64,000 bases of DNA from Thermoplasmata archaeon (GCA_021844945.1 JAKBSJ010000001.1:62001-126000); one strand, 5' to 3'; shown: positions 1 to 8,138, counted from the first letter of the stretch. The notes: generated by a model from the letters alone, not told the origin. Numbers and translations: made by a program.

Positions 1-753
1 GGGCCCCCCATCATCGAAGTGCGGAACTTGAAGGTCGGGGCGTCCGAGCGCACCATCTTGGACGACGTTACGCTCGATGTGTTCGACCGTCAGGTGACGG
101 CGGTCATTGGGCCTTCGGGTTCCGGCAAGACGACCTTCATACGCACGCTCAACCGAATGGTCGAGACGACCCCGGGCCTGCGCGTGGAAGGATCTATCCG
201 CTATCAGGGGCAGGACATCCACGATCCGCGCGTGAACCCCGTGCTCCTGCGCCAACGCATCGGGATGGTGTTCCAGCGGCCGGCCGTGTTTCCTATGTCC
301 ATCTACAACAACGTCGTGTTCGGTCTGCGCCTCAACGGTACTGACCCGAGCGAGTTCGATCGAATCGTCGGCCATTCCCTAGAGCGGGCGGGGCTGCTCA
401 AGGAACTTCAGGGAAACCTCGATCGCCCAGCGTTCGAACTTTCGGGGGGGCAGCAGCAGCGCCTATGTATCGCGCGCGCGCTCGCGGTCAAGCCCCGCGT
501 CCTTTTGATGGACGAACCCACCGGTAGCCTCGACCCGATCTCGACGCAACGGGTCGAGGAGACCGTCGAGGAGCTCCGGCGTGAAATCGCCATCGTCATC
601 GTGACCCATAGCATTGCCCAGGCGGCCCGTGTTTCCGACCGGACCGCATACTTCTACCAAGGCCGTCTTGTGGAAGTCGCCCCCACCGAAGTGCTGTTCG
701 AGCGACCCACTCAGAAGCTCACCGAGGAGTACATCACCGGGAGATTTGGATGA
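1..753 (+). CDS. pstB: Phosphate ABC transporter ATP-binding protein PstB (5' end cut by window)
   Basis: This is the ATPase of the high-affinity phosphate importer, acting at the inner face of the membrane with PstC and PstA. The frame is open to the first base of the window, so the start lies outside; the GTG at 19 is internal because the residues before it (PPIIEV) fit the family. The visible 250 residues carry Walker A (GPSGSGKTT), the Q-loop region with FPMSIYNNV typical of PstB, the signature LSGGQQQRLCIARAL and Walker B (LLMDEPTGSLDP). The gene overlaps phoU by four bases (ATGA), which indicates one transcript. Other phosphate transporter genes are presumably upstream, outside the window. 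Confidence 0.93.
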   Translation, partial: GPPIIEVRNLKVGASERTILDDVTLDVFDRQVTAVIGPSGSGKTTFIRTLNRMVETTPGLRVEGSIRYQGQDIHDPRVNPVLLRQRIGMVFQRPAVFPMSIYNNVVFGLRLNGTDPSEFDRIVGHSLERAGLLKELQGNLDRPAFELSGGQQQRLCIARALAVKPRVLLMDEPTGSLDPISTQRVEETVEELRREIAIVIVTHSIAQAARVSDRTAYFYQGRLVEVAPTEVLFERPTQKLTEEYITGRFG

Positions 754-1532
754 GCGGAACACCACCGGCCAGCCGCGACGCCGCGCGAGGATACGACCGA
801 GAGATCGGCCGGCTCAAGTCCGATGCCGTCGAGATGGGACACTGGGCACTGGCGATGGTCCACGATGGGTGGACCGCGTTCCAGCGGTCCGATCTGAAGC
901 TGGCGCAAGCCGTGCTGGATCGGGATACGCGCCTATCCAAGTACGAGGAGGACATCGAGCACGAGACCATCTCGTTCCTTCTCCTCCGTAAACCGGCGGG
1001 AGGCGATCTGCGGACTGCGGTCGGCCTTCTCAAAGCGACGACGTACCTGGATCGCATCGGCCGACTCGGATTCGACATCGCGCGGATCACGACCCCCGAG
1101 GTCCGATCGGATCTCCCCGAGCTGAGAGACCACTTACAGAACATGGACATCCTCGCGGAGTCCCAAGTGGCTCTCGTTCTCGACGCGCTCGAGCACGACA
1201 AGATCGAAGTCGCCCGCTCGCTGTTCGACCGCGACGACGAGATCGACCGGATGCACCGTGAGACCAATCGCATTGCGGTCCGCCAGCTCCTGTTCGACCC
1301 TCTTTCGGGCCAGCGCACGAGCAACGAGATCCTGATCGCGCGGCACTTCGAGCGGATCGCGGACAACGCCTGCCGCATCGCCGAGAAGGTGATCTATGGC
1401 CTCACCGGACAACGGCCCAGCGAGTACCTGCCCCGCCACCCGTACCTTCCGTACGTGCTCGAGCCGCCTCCCGGGGACGGCGGCCGTGGGGAGGGGGGAT
1501 CGCCGCCGATGCCTCCCGATCGATCGGCTTAG
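750..1532 (+). CDS. phoU: PhoU-like phosphate uptake regulator
   Basis: The 260-residue, all-helical protein has the two three-helix PhoU repeats. The first runs through about residue 110 (with YLDRIGRLGFDIARI), the second from about 125 to 225 with the hallmark ERIADNACRIAEKVIY, whose acidic residues bind metal in this family. PhoU damps phosphate import by acting on the Pst transporter and linked signalling. The ATG overlaps the pstB stop by four bases, so the two are translationally coupled. The last 25 residues are Pro/Gly-rich and probably disordered. The stop shares the tetranucleotide TTAG with the converging phosphatase gene. Confidence 0.9.
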   Translation: MSGTPPASRDAARGYDREIGRLKSDAVEMGHWALAMVHDGWTAFQRSDLKLAQAVLDRDTRLSKYEEDIEHETISFLLLRKPAGGDLRTAVGLLKATTYLDRIGRLGFDIARITTPEVRSDLPELRDHLQNMDILAESQVALVLDALEHDKIEVARSLFDRDDEIDRMHRETNRIAVRQLLFDPLSGQRTSNEILIARHFERIADNACRIAEKVIYGLTGQRPSEYLPRHPYLPYVLEPPPGDGGRGEGGSPPMPPDRSA

Positions 1533-2473
1533 GCGCGATCCCAGGGTGCGTTGTTGCGCGCGGACGGTTTCCCTACCGGCGCTGCCGGCACGTCCTCCAG
1601 GGCGAGATCCACGACCGACGAGACTGCGCGGTCGAGCGGGAGCCGAGCCAGGATCACCCCTCCATAGCGCTGGTAGTAGCGCGTGGTGTGAAGCGTGAGA
1701 CAGCGGCCATCGTAGATCGGGCGTCGCGTCAAGTCCGGGTCGTGTCCGCGAACCAACACCGTGAGGCCCGCCTTCGCGAGGAAGTCGAGGGTATCCGACT
1801 CATGGAAAGGGGGGGCCACTCCGCGGCGGTTGCGGCTCGCCGCGCAGTCCGCCCATGCGATCTCGGCGAGGCGAGCCCGATCCGTCGGGTCGATGGCCCT
1901 CGTCCAAGGCTCCGGCCAGGGAGGTCGCGGGAAGCCGGCGTGCGCGAGGTACGCGCCGGACCGGCTCGTGGCGGCGATCGGGCCTCGGTTCAGGAGACGG
2001 GAAATCCGTTCGGCGCGAAGCGGAGAAGGACCCCAGGCGGCCTCCACTTCGTCCTCGAAGGTACGGGGAGCGACCGGCAGGGAGTTCGTCGTCTCGTGGT
2101 TGCCGCGGATTAGAACGACGCGCGGAGCGTACGTCGCGGCGACCTGGAGCAAGTAGAGTGCGTTAAGAACCGAGCCGTTCGGACAATCGGCCGGGGTCCG
2201 ATCGACGTAGTCCCCCAACCCGACCAGCGCCGTCGACGAGCCGGTGAGGAAGGTTCGGACCACACTCATCGTACTGCGCCAATCCCCGTGCGTGTCCCCG
2301 AAGAGGATCGCCTCTCTCGCGCCCGTGTCCACGAGATCGACCCAGGCGCGTGTCGTCGGGACCGTGGACTCCAGTTGGTCGAGGAGCCGGTCCACCTCGG
2401 CCGCGGGAAGCCGTTGGAGCTGCGTGGGGTCGAGCACGATGGGCCGGGGCGTGGCCGCGGAGGCAGCGGCCAT
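1529..2473 (-). CDS. PPP-family (Ser/Thr protein phosphatase-like) metallophosphoesterase
   Basis: The 314-residue protein has the ordered metal-binding motifs of PPP phosphatases: GDTHGDW near residue 57, GDYVDR near 86, RGNHET near 121, then a LAHAGF motif and VRGHDPD. These ligate a two-metal centre that hydrolyses phosphate esters. The set is closer to eukaryote-like protein phosphatases than to generic calcineurin-like enzymes, but the true substrate cannot be read from sequence. It converges on phoU with a four-base overlap. The ATG at 2473 gives a plausible N terminus. The two tRNA genes lie upstream on the same strand. Confidence 0.8.
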   Translation of the reverse strand: MAAASAATPRPIVLDPTQLQRLPAAEVDRLLDQLESTVPTTRAWVDLVDTGAREAILFGDTHGDWRSTMSVVRTFLTGSSTALVGLGDYVDRTPADCPNGSVLNALYLLQVAATYAPRVVLIRGNHETTNSLPVAPRTFEDEVEAAWGPSPLRAERISRLLNRGPIAATSRSGAYLAHAGFPRPPWPEPWTRAIDPTDRARLAEIAWADCAASRNRRGVAPPFHESDTLDFLAKAGLTVLVRGHDPDLTRRPIYDGRCLTLHTTRYYQRYGGVILARLPLDRAVSSVVDLALEDVPAAPVGKPSARNNAPWDRA

Positions 2474-2505
2474 GCGCTAGCTCCGGGTGGATGCGGGGGG
2501 CCGGA

Positions 2506-2543
2506 ATTTCCGGCTCGAGGGATGGGAGCCGTCCGTCGGGCCG
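2506..2543 (-). other. Predicted intron in the T loop of tRNA-Leu(UAG)
   Basis: The 5' half of the T arm (GCCGGTTCAAA) and its 3' half (TCCGGC) are separated by 38 nt. The T stem acts as outer helix, TTC/GAA as core (one A-G mismatch at its end), with bulges AAC and ATT and an inner GGC/GCC helix. It is less perfect than the other two motifs, but removal gives an exact seven-base T loop. Confidence 0.65.
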
Positions 2544-2591
2544 TTTGAACCGGCGTATGCCCTAGGCAACAGGGTCCTAAGCCCTGCCTCG

Positions 2592-2618
2592 AAGGCCCCG
2601 GACCGGCCGCGGTCCGGT
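2592..2618 (-). other. Predicted intron in the D arm of tRNA-Leu(UAG)
   Basis: The insert folds as a textbook bulge-helix-bulge: outer stem CTC/GAG, four-base core helix GGCC/GGCC, three-base bulges AAA and TTC on opposite strands, and an intron hairpin CCGGACC/GGTCCGG. Cleavage after the second base of each bulge removes 27 nt and leaves GGCCAA joined to CGAG. This is read from sequence; splicing is inferred. Confidence 0.72.
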
Positions 2619-2669
2619 TTGGCCGAGCTGGAGCACCCCCGCATCGTGAATTCTCGCTGTCCCGTAGAG

Positions 2670-2776
2670 TAGCCCCGGCAGGAATTTCGGTCCGCGGTGA
2701 CGGTAGCGCGCGCGGCGTTCGAACCTGCGTCGCGAGATCCAGAGTCTCGCATGATTGGCCACTACACTACGGGGCT
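2670..2776 (-). tRNA. tRNA-Gln(CUG) with a T-loop intron
   Basis: The minus strand gives acceptor AGCCCCG/CGGGGCT with discriminator A, D arm GTG/CAT, and anticodon arm CGAGA-CTCTGGA-TCTCG, anticodon CTG. The gene is 107 nt; 34 of these (about 2684-2717) interrupt the T loop. Removing them gives T stem GCAGG/CCTGC and the consensus loop TTCGAAT, for a 73-nt tRNA. A TATA-like TTATGAA (about 2801-2808, minus strand) sits roughly 28 nt before the 5' end and probably drives both this gene and tRNA-Leu. Confidence 0.85.
2684..2717 (-). other. Predicted intron in the T loop of tRNA-Gln(CUG)
   Basis: A clear bulge-helix-bulge can be drawn: outer stem GCAGG/CCTGC, core helix TTCG/CGAA, bulges AAC and ATT, and inner helix GCCGCG/CGCGG-C with one bulged A. 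Cutting after the second base of each bulge removes 34 nt at position 59/60. This is the same position, with the same bulge sequences, as in the neighbouring tRNA-Leu. Confidence 0.75.
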
Positions 2777-2936
2777 ACGCGGCGGCCGAGCGGGGGTCGG
2801 TTCATAACGGTTCCGCGACCGTCCGCCTCGCGAGCCCGCGATTTTGCCGGCGGGAGCGCTACCCGATGGTCCGCGACCACTCGACACAAATACAGGATGG
2901 AGCGTCGCACCTTCGCCATGCCCAGCCCTGTTCTGC

Positions 2937-4766
2937 ATGGAGGAGGGTCCGACCGTGCGCTCAACTGCGGTCACTGCCGAACCGACGAGCACGTCGGCCC
3001 CTTCGGGGCCGGGCTCGACGGGTTCGCGCGGTTCGCCCACCTCCGCTGATTGGTCCCGCTCGGCCCGCCGGGCCGTGCTGGTGTACGCGGCGATCGCCGC
3101 CGTGGTGATCCCGGCGAGCGCCATCACGTTCGGGGTCGGTGGCAGCTCCTTTCTGAACGATCTACCGGTCGCCGCTCTCGACCTGGGCTACTCGTTCACT
3201 CGGATGGTCGCCGCATACGCGATGAGCCTCGGCTTCGCGCTCGCCTACGGCTACTACGCGGCGACCCGTCGACCGGCGGAGCGCGTGATGATTCCGGTAC
3301 TAGACATCCTACAATCCATCCCGATCCTCGGGTTCTTTCCCGTGGCCATCGCCGTCTTCATCGTGATCTTTGATCAAAGTGGCATCAGCTGGCTCGGCCC
3401 GAATTTCGCGAGCGTCTTCCTGATCTTCACGTCGATGAGCTGGAACATGGTCTTCGGCGTTTACGAGTCGCTGAAGTCGATCCCCACCGATCTACGGGAA
3501 GCCGCAGATTCCTTCGGCTCGAGTGGCCTGCAGCGGGTGCGACGCCTCCTGTACCCCGCGACGGTCAACCGCCTTGTCTACAACTCGATCCTGTCGTGGA
3601 CCGGAGGCTGGTTTTTCCTCGTCGAGGCCGAGATCTTCACGACGGGGACCAGTTCGGTCGCCCTCAAGGGGATCGGGAGCTACCTTTCCTACGCCGCGGG
3701 CGACGGCAACGCCACGGCGTTCACCGTGGGGATCGTCGTTCTGATCACGCTGATCGCTGTCATGGACTTCGCTCTTTGGCGGCCCCTCGGCCGGATCGCC
3801 GAGCGCTACCGCTACGACCAGGCCCCCAGTGGGGAGGGCGGGGAGACGGTCGGGGAACGGCTGGTCCGCATGCGTCGTGCGGCGGAGTACGTTACACGCG
3901 GGGTTCGCGTCGGAGTGAGCCGCATCAGCACCCCTCTCACCCGGCTCGCGGCATACACGGGCCGGGGGCGAGTCCCCCTTCGAGCGCGCACGCGCCTACG
4001 CAACGCCCTCGGATGGACCGCCATCGGCGCGATCGTCGCCCTCGCCGGCTTCATGCTGTATGAGATCGGGGTCGGCGTCTACGGCGTCTTTCGCAACGGC
4101 ATCGTGCCGAGCGTGCAGGCCCAGATGATCCAACTTCCGCTCGCGATGGGCGCATCGGCGTTGCGGCTCCTCGCCGCTTTCGCGATCTGCATCGCGATCG
4201 CTCTTCCGCTCGCGCTCGTCCTCACGCGCCCGTCCCGCGGCGCGCACGCGGGACTCCCGATCATCGAGGTCATCGCGTCGATACCGGCGACCGCCTTCTT
4301 CCCGATCATTATCTTCGATCTCGTGCCGTACATCACGGCCGAGGGAGCGGCGGTTCTGATGCTCCTGACCGGCATGATCTGGTACTTCTTTTTCAACCTC
4401 CTTGCGGGGTTGCGGAGCGTCCCGCCGGACCTGCAAGAAGCGGCGCGCTCGTTCGGGCTCGACCAACGTCAGACGCTCCGACGGGTCCTGCTTCCCGGCG
4501 CGTTCGCCGCGATCGTGACCGGGGCGATCACCGCGTTCGGTGGCGGATGGAACACCCTGATCGTCGCGGAGTACCTGAGTCTCAACGGGCGTACGTTCGA
4601 GCTCTTCGGGGTGGGGGCGTACATCGACATCGGCTACTACGAGCCGAACGGGCTACCTCTGCTGGTCGCGGCCCTGTTCACGCTGGTCGTCACCGTCGTC
4701 GTCATCAACGAAGTGATATGGAAACCCTTGTATCGCAAAGCGACGACGAAGTATCGGTACGACTGA
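2937..4766 (+). CDS. ABC transporter permease with two fused permease domains (anion / NitT-TauT type)
   Basis: The 609-residue membrane protein holds two binding-protein-dependent permease domains in tandem. Each has about six membrane segments and an EAA loop that docks the ATPase: REAADSFGSS-RRLLYPAT in the first half and QEAARSFGLD-RRVLLPGA in the second. This matches the archaeal 'duplicated permease' proteins linked to nitrate, sulfonate or other anion import, so the single chain likely replaces a permease dimer. The frame is open from 2844, but the ATG at 2937 is preferred because it starts just before a short polar N terminus. ATPase and accessory genes follow. No substrate-binding protein is encoded nearby, so the substrate is unknown. 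Confidence 0.85.
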   Translation: MEEGPTVRSTAVTAEPTSTSAPSGPGSTGSRGSPTSADWSRSARRAVLVYAAIAAVVIPASAITFGVGGSSFLNDLPVAALDLGYSFTRMVAAYAMSLGFALAYGYYAATRRPAERVMIPVLDILQSIPILGFFPVAIAVFIVIFDQSGISWLGPNFASVFLIFTSMSWNMVFGVYESLKSIPTDLREAADSFGSSGLQRVRRLLYPATVNRLVYNSILSWTGGWFFLVEAEIFTTGTSSVALKGIGSYLSYAAGDGNATAFTVGIVVLITLIAVMDFALWRPLGRIAERYRYDQAPSGEGGETVGERLVRMRRAAEYVTRGVRVGVSRISTPLTRLAAYTGRGRVPLRARTRLRNALGWTAIGAIVALAGFMLYEIGVGVYGVFRNGIVPSVQAQMIQLPLAMGASALRLLAAFAICIAIALPLALVLTRPSRGAHAGLPIIEVIASIPATAFFPIIIFDLVPYITAEGAAVLMLLTGMIWYFFFNLLAGLRSVPPDLQEAARSFGLDQRQTLRRVLLPGAFAAIVTGAITAFGGGWNTLIVAEYLSLNGRTFELFGVGAYIDIGYYEPNGLPLLVAALFTLVVTVVVINEVIWKPLYRKATTKYRYD

Positions 4767-4787
4767 TGGGATCCACGGAGGCGAACG

Positions 4788-5582
4788 ATGGTGCTGATCG
4801 AGCTGGACCGCGTGGGGAAGAGCTTCGCCGGTCGCCACGGCCAGATGGTCATCATGCAGGACATCTCGTTCCAGGTCAACGATGCGGAGTTCGTCTCCAT
4901 CGTCGGGCCTTCCGGCTGTGGGAAGTCCACCCTGCTTCGGCTCATCCAGGGACTCGATCGGCCCACCGAAGGTGAGATTCGCTTCCGAGGGGAGCCCGTC
5001 CGTACGGTGTGCCTCGGGATGGCGATGGTCTTCCAGAACTTCGCCCTCTACCCGTGGCTCACGGTTCGCGAGAACGTGGGCTTCGGGCTGGAGGCCCTGC
5101 ACAAGCCGCCGGAGCAGATCCGCGCCACGGTCGATCGATACATCTCGGTCACCGGTCTCGTAGGGTTCGAGGAGGCGTATCCCCGGGAGCTTTCGGGGGG
5201 CATGCGACAGCGCGTGGGTCTCGCCCGCGCCCTGGCCGTCGACCCCACGATCCTGCTCATGGACGAACCGTTCAGCGCGCTCGACGCGCTGACGGCCGAG
5301 GGGCTTCGCGAGGAGGTCCTCCAGCTGTGGCAGGACCCGGCGCTCCCTCCCGAAGGGGTTCTTCTGGTCACCCATAACATCGAGGAGGCGATCTCCCTCT
5401 CGGACCGAGTGATCGTCCTCTCCCGACGGCCGGCCCGAATCCTCGAGGACGTGAAGGTCGACCTACCGCGGCCCCGCGACCGGAAGTCGGATGCCTTCTA
5501 CCAGCTGACGGACCACGTGTACTCCCTGATCACGGAGGGGGTACAGGTAAAACCGAGCCCTCCCGGCGGCGCATCCACATAA
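4788..5582 (+). CDS. ABC transporter ATPase, nitrate/sulfonate/taurine type
   Basis: This 264-residue ATPase energises the fused permease encoded 21 bases upstream. It has Walker A GPSGCGKST near residue 40, the Q-loop MVFQNFALYPWLTV, the signature LSGGMRQRVGLARAL and Walker B ILLMDEPFSALD, followed by the switch histidine VTHNIEEA. Sequence and layout match the NitT/TauT subfamily. The C terminus ends about 50 residues after the switch and has no AAA-associated domain; that domain is encoded separately by the next gene. Confidence 0.9.
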   Translation: MVLIELDRVGKSFAGRHGQMVIMQDISFQVNDAEFVSIVGPSGCGKSTLLRLIQGLDRPTEGEIRFRGEPVRTVCLGMAMVFQNFALYPWLTVRENVGFGLEALHKPPEQIRATVDRYISVTGLVGFEEAYPRELSGGMRQRVGLARALAVDPTILLMDEPFSALDALTAEGLREEVLQLWQDPALPPEGVLLVTHNIEEAISLSDRVIVLSRRPARILEDVKVDLPRPRDRKSDAFYQLTDHVYSLITEGVQVKPSPPGGAST

Positions 5583-5653
5583 GCATGTCCCTAGCTGCGG
5601 ACAACGTACTTTAACCCGTCCCGACCTATCCTTGCTGAGGTATAGCAACCCGA

Positions 5654-6265
5654 ATGCCGACGATCGTTCCCAAAAGCTCCGTGTCCGAGGTGACCGGTTT
5701 GGTGGTCCTCTTGGACGCTCACAAGGGCTCCGAGGACATCGCGCGGCTCGCCGACGATCTCGACCTTGAGATTGATGAGATACTGCCGTCCGTCGACTAC
5801 GCCGAAGTGCTCGACCTGCTGACGGTCGAGGACGGGAGGGCGACGCTGACCGAAGCCGGGCGGCGCTTCCTGAAATCCACGATCCGAGGGCGAAAGTCCA
5901 TCATCCGCGACCAGCTGAGCCGGACCACGCTCTTTCGTACCCTCCTGCGCGCGCTCGAGAGCGCGCCGGAACGCACCCTCGGTGAGGACGATGTCGTGCG
6001 CCTGATCGAGTTCACGTCGGCCCCGTCGGACGAGGTACTTCAGAACATCCTGAACTGGGGCCGGTACGCCGAGCTCTTCCGCTACGACGCCGACGAACGG
6101 ACCGTCACCGCGATCCGCCACCTGCCTCCGCGGCAGCCTCCGGCCTCCGGGAAAGCTCCCCCCGACGCTCGGTCGTCTCGAGGGCTAGCCGACCCACCGC
6201 GTGCCGCCGCTCGCCCGACCGGTCCTGAGGAGAAGTCCGCTCCCCTAGCCTCCGCGATCGCCTGA
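5654..6265 (+). CDS. AAA-associated domain protein, stand-alone partner of the ABC ATPase
   Basis: The 203-residue protein resembles the C-terminal AAA-associated domain that is often fused to nitrate/sulfonate-type ATPases in archaea. Residues about 10-155 hold the conserved helical pattern: VTGLVVLLDAHKG at the start, TEAGRRFLKSTIRGRK in the middle, and LQNILNWGRYAELFRYD at the end. That arrangement looks like a winged-helix sensor. The last 45 residues are Pro/Arg-rich and probably disordered. It lies 71 bases after the ATPase gene; a TTTAA stretch there may be its own weak promoter. A regulatory role for the transporter is inference. Confidence 0.72.
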   Translation: MPTIVPKSSVSEVTGLVVLLDAHKGSEDIARLADDLDLEIDEILPSVDYAEVLDLLTVEDGRATLTEAGRRFLKSTIRGRKSIIRDQLSRTTLFRTLLRALESAPERTLGEDDVVRLIEFTSAPSDEVLQNILNWGRYAELFRYDADERTVTAIRHLPPRQPPASGKAPPDARSSRGLADPPRAAARPTGPEEKSAPLASAIA

Positions 6266-6324
6266 ACCCCGTAGTTACGTCCCCTTCCGCGAAAGGATTA
6301 GTGGGCCTGCGCACTGGGCCCGTC

Positions 6325-6906
6325 ATGACCGACCCCCTCCACATTCTGGGAGTCTCCGGAAGCCTGCGGCGCGCGTCTACGAACACGGGACTGCTGCGCG
6401 CCGCCGGGACCTTGCTCCCTCCCGTGGTGACGTTCGAGATTGCGGACATCAGCAAGATCCCTCCCTTCAATCAGGACCTGGAGAACGAGCTCCCCGCGCC
6501 GGTGCGAGAGTTCAAGGATAAGGTTCGGCACGCCGACGGTATCCTTTTCGCGGTCGCCGAGTACAACTACTCCGTATCGGGCGTGCTCAAGAACGCCATC
6601 GACTGGGCGTCCCGCCCCCCCGCCGACAACGTCTGGGCCGGCAAGCCCGCCGCGATCGTCAGCTCTTCGGTCGGGATCCTCGGAGGAAGTCGCGCACAGT
6701 ACCACCTACGACAGTCGTTCGTCTTCCTCGGGATCCGGCCGGTCACCAAGCCCGAGGTCTTCGTGACGTTCAACACGAACAAGTTCGACTCCGTGGGCGA
6801 TCTCACCGACCCCGAGGCGAAGAAATTCCTCGAAGCCCTCGTCATCGAGTTGGTTCGGTTGACGCGCGAGGTCCGGGCGACCGCCCGGCTCGCCGCCGCT
6901 CCCTGA
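6325..6906 (+). CDS. NADPH-dependent FMN reductase (flavodoxin-like)
   Basis: The 193-residue protein has the flavodoxin-like fold of FMN reductases and azoreductases: the phosphate-binding loop GSLRRASTN near residue 12 and the flavin-contacting AEYNYSVSGVLKNAIDW near residue 80. It uses NAD(P)H to reduce FMN or quinone-like acceptors in the cytosol. The ATG at 6325 begins directly before the first strand (LHILGVSGS), so it is chosen over the in-frame GTG at 6301. The gene stands alone and converges on the enolase-family gene with a six-base gap. Confidence 0.85.
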   Translation: MTDPLHILGVSGSLRRASTNTGLLRAAGTLLPPVVTFEIADISKIPPFNQDLENELPAPVREFKDKVRHADGILFAVAEYNYSVSGVLKNAIDWASRPPADNVWAGKPAAIVSSSVGILGGSRAQYHLRQSFVFLGIRPVTKPEVFVTFNTNKFDSVGDLTDPEAKKFLEALVIELVRLTREVRATARLAAAP

Positions 6907-6912
6907 TCGGGC

Positions 6913-8034
6913 TCACGGTGCGAGCGCGTAGGTCCTTCGCCGGCGGACCGCTCGCCGGTGAGCACGGCGATCCAACTCCACACCGATACCCGCGCCGGTG
7001 GGGACGTCGAGGGTTCCATCGGCGTTCAGTACGAACGGGCGTTCGAGGATCTCCTCGCGATAGTATCGGCGACTGGCCGAGATGTCCCCCGGCAGCGAGA
7101 AGACCGGGTGGGAGGCCAGGGCGACGCTGTGCGCCCTTCCGATCCCGCTCTCTAGCATGCCGCCCACCCACGCAACGGCCCCGCTGCGGGTCGCCCGCCG
7201 CGCGAGCGCGATCCCTTCGAGAGGCCCACCGACCCGCCCGGCCTTGACGTTCAGGCTCTGCACGGCGCGGAGCCGGATCGCCTCTTCGAGGCTGTCGGCG
7301 TCCACGACCGATTCATCCAGACAGACCCGGAAGGATGCGTTCCGGGCGAGGGCCGCGTGCGCGGCGAGCGCACGCTCGGGGAACGGCTGCTCCACTTGCC
7401 GGACCTCGTAGCGCTCGGCCCATGCCCGTATCGAAGTCACTGCGGTGGCAGGGTAGCCCTGGTTTGCGTCGACCCAGAGTTCGATGGCCGGGTAGGCTCG
7501 CCGGATCGCGGCCAGGGGCCGCGCGTCCCATCCGGGCATGACCTTGACCTTGATCCGATGGTATCCTTCCTCGAGGTAAGCGCCCACGCGACGGGCCAGC
7601 GCCGTCGGCGTCGACTGGATGCCGACGCTGACCCCCACCTCGATCCGACGGCGTCGGCCCCCCAGCCAGGAGGCGAGCGATCGCCGGCTCGCTCGAGCCT
7701 CTAGGTCGAGTGCCGCCTGCTCGATCGCGGACTTCGCCATCCGGTTCCCGCGAAAAGGCTGCATGAGCCTGCGGACCCCATCCACGCTCATTGGCGGGTG
7801 GCGGCGCCAGCGCGGAACCACGTTCTCCTGAACGAACGCCCACGCACTGGCGGTCGACTCTTCATTGTAGAGCGGGTCGCGCGTCGCCACGCATTCGCCC
7901 CATCCGACGAGCCCCTCGGACGACGCTACCGATACCAGGAGGAACTGCCGACGAAGCTCGACCCCGAAGCTGGTCTCGAACGGTTCGACGAGGGGAAGTT
8001 CCAGTTGCTCTACGCAGAGCGAGCGATACCGCAT
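6913..8034 (-). CDS. Enolase-superfamily enzyme, o-succinylbenzoate synthase / N-acylamino acid racemase type
   Basis: The 373-residue protein has the capping domain and barrel of the muconate-lactonizing subgroup. Visible catalytic motifs are KVKV (the two lysines of KxK) near residue 162, metal ligands in WVDANQGY, VEQPF and CLDES, and the second lysine in LNVKAGRVGG. Sequence similarity fits the OSBS/NSAR branch. OSBS makes menaquinone; NSAR racemises N-succinylamino acids. No menaquinone genes are near, so the choice between them stays open. The start at 8034 gives the normal N terminus YRSLCVEQLELPL. Confidence 0.8.
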   Translation of the reverse strand: MRYRSLCVEQLELPLVEPFETSFGVELRRQFLLVSVASSEGLVGWGECVATRDPLYNEESTASAWAFVQENVVPRWRRHPPMSVDGVRRLMQPFRGNRMAKSAIEQAALDLEARASRRSLASWLGGRRRRIEVGVSVGIQSTPTALARRVGAYLEEGYHRIKVKVMPGWDARPLAAIRRAYPAIELWVDANQGYPATAVTSIRAWAERYEVRQVEQPFPERALAAHAALARNASFRVCLDESVVDADSLEEAIRLRAVQSLNVKAGRVGGPLEGIALARRATRSGAVAWVGGMLESGIGRAHSVALASHPVFSLPGDISASRRYYREEILERPFVLNADGTLDVPTGAGIGVELDRRAHRRAVRRRRTYALAP

Positions 8035-8138
8035 GGGAAGGGGCGAGCCCGCGAAATGTAATCACGGAGCCGACGCGCTGGTCCGGCGCTGTTTTGCCCT
8101 AAACCATTAAACGGGACAGTCAGTGCCGAGCACGAGTT

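Larger units (their letters stand above)
2492..2642 (-). tRNA. tRNA-Leu(UAG) with two introns (D arm and T loop)
   Basis: On the minus strand the ends pair as GCGGGGG/CCCCCGC with A as discriminator. The anticodon arm is CAGGG-CTTAGGA-CCCTG, giving anticodon TAG at 2577-2579, and a long variable arm (TGCC-TAG-GGCA hairpin) marks a class II tRNA. The gene spans 151 nt where about 86 is usual. One insert (about 2592-2618, 27 nt) lies in the D arm and another (about 2506-2543, 38 nt) in the T loop. Removing both restores D stem CTC/GAG, T stem GCCGG/CCGGC and T loop TTCAAAT. Only 27 nt separate it from the upstream tRNA-Gln, so they are probably co-transcribed. Confidence 0.82.

Noticed and set aside
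2844-2936. Longer N terminus of the duplicated permease from 2844
   Set aside because: The extra residues are Pro/Arg-rich without membrane or signal character, and the ATG at 2937 gives a normal start.
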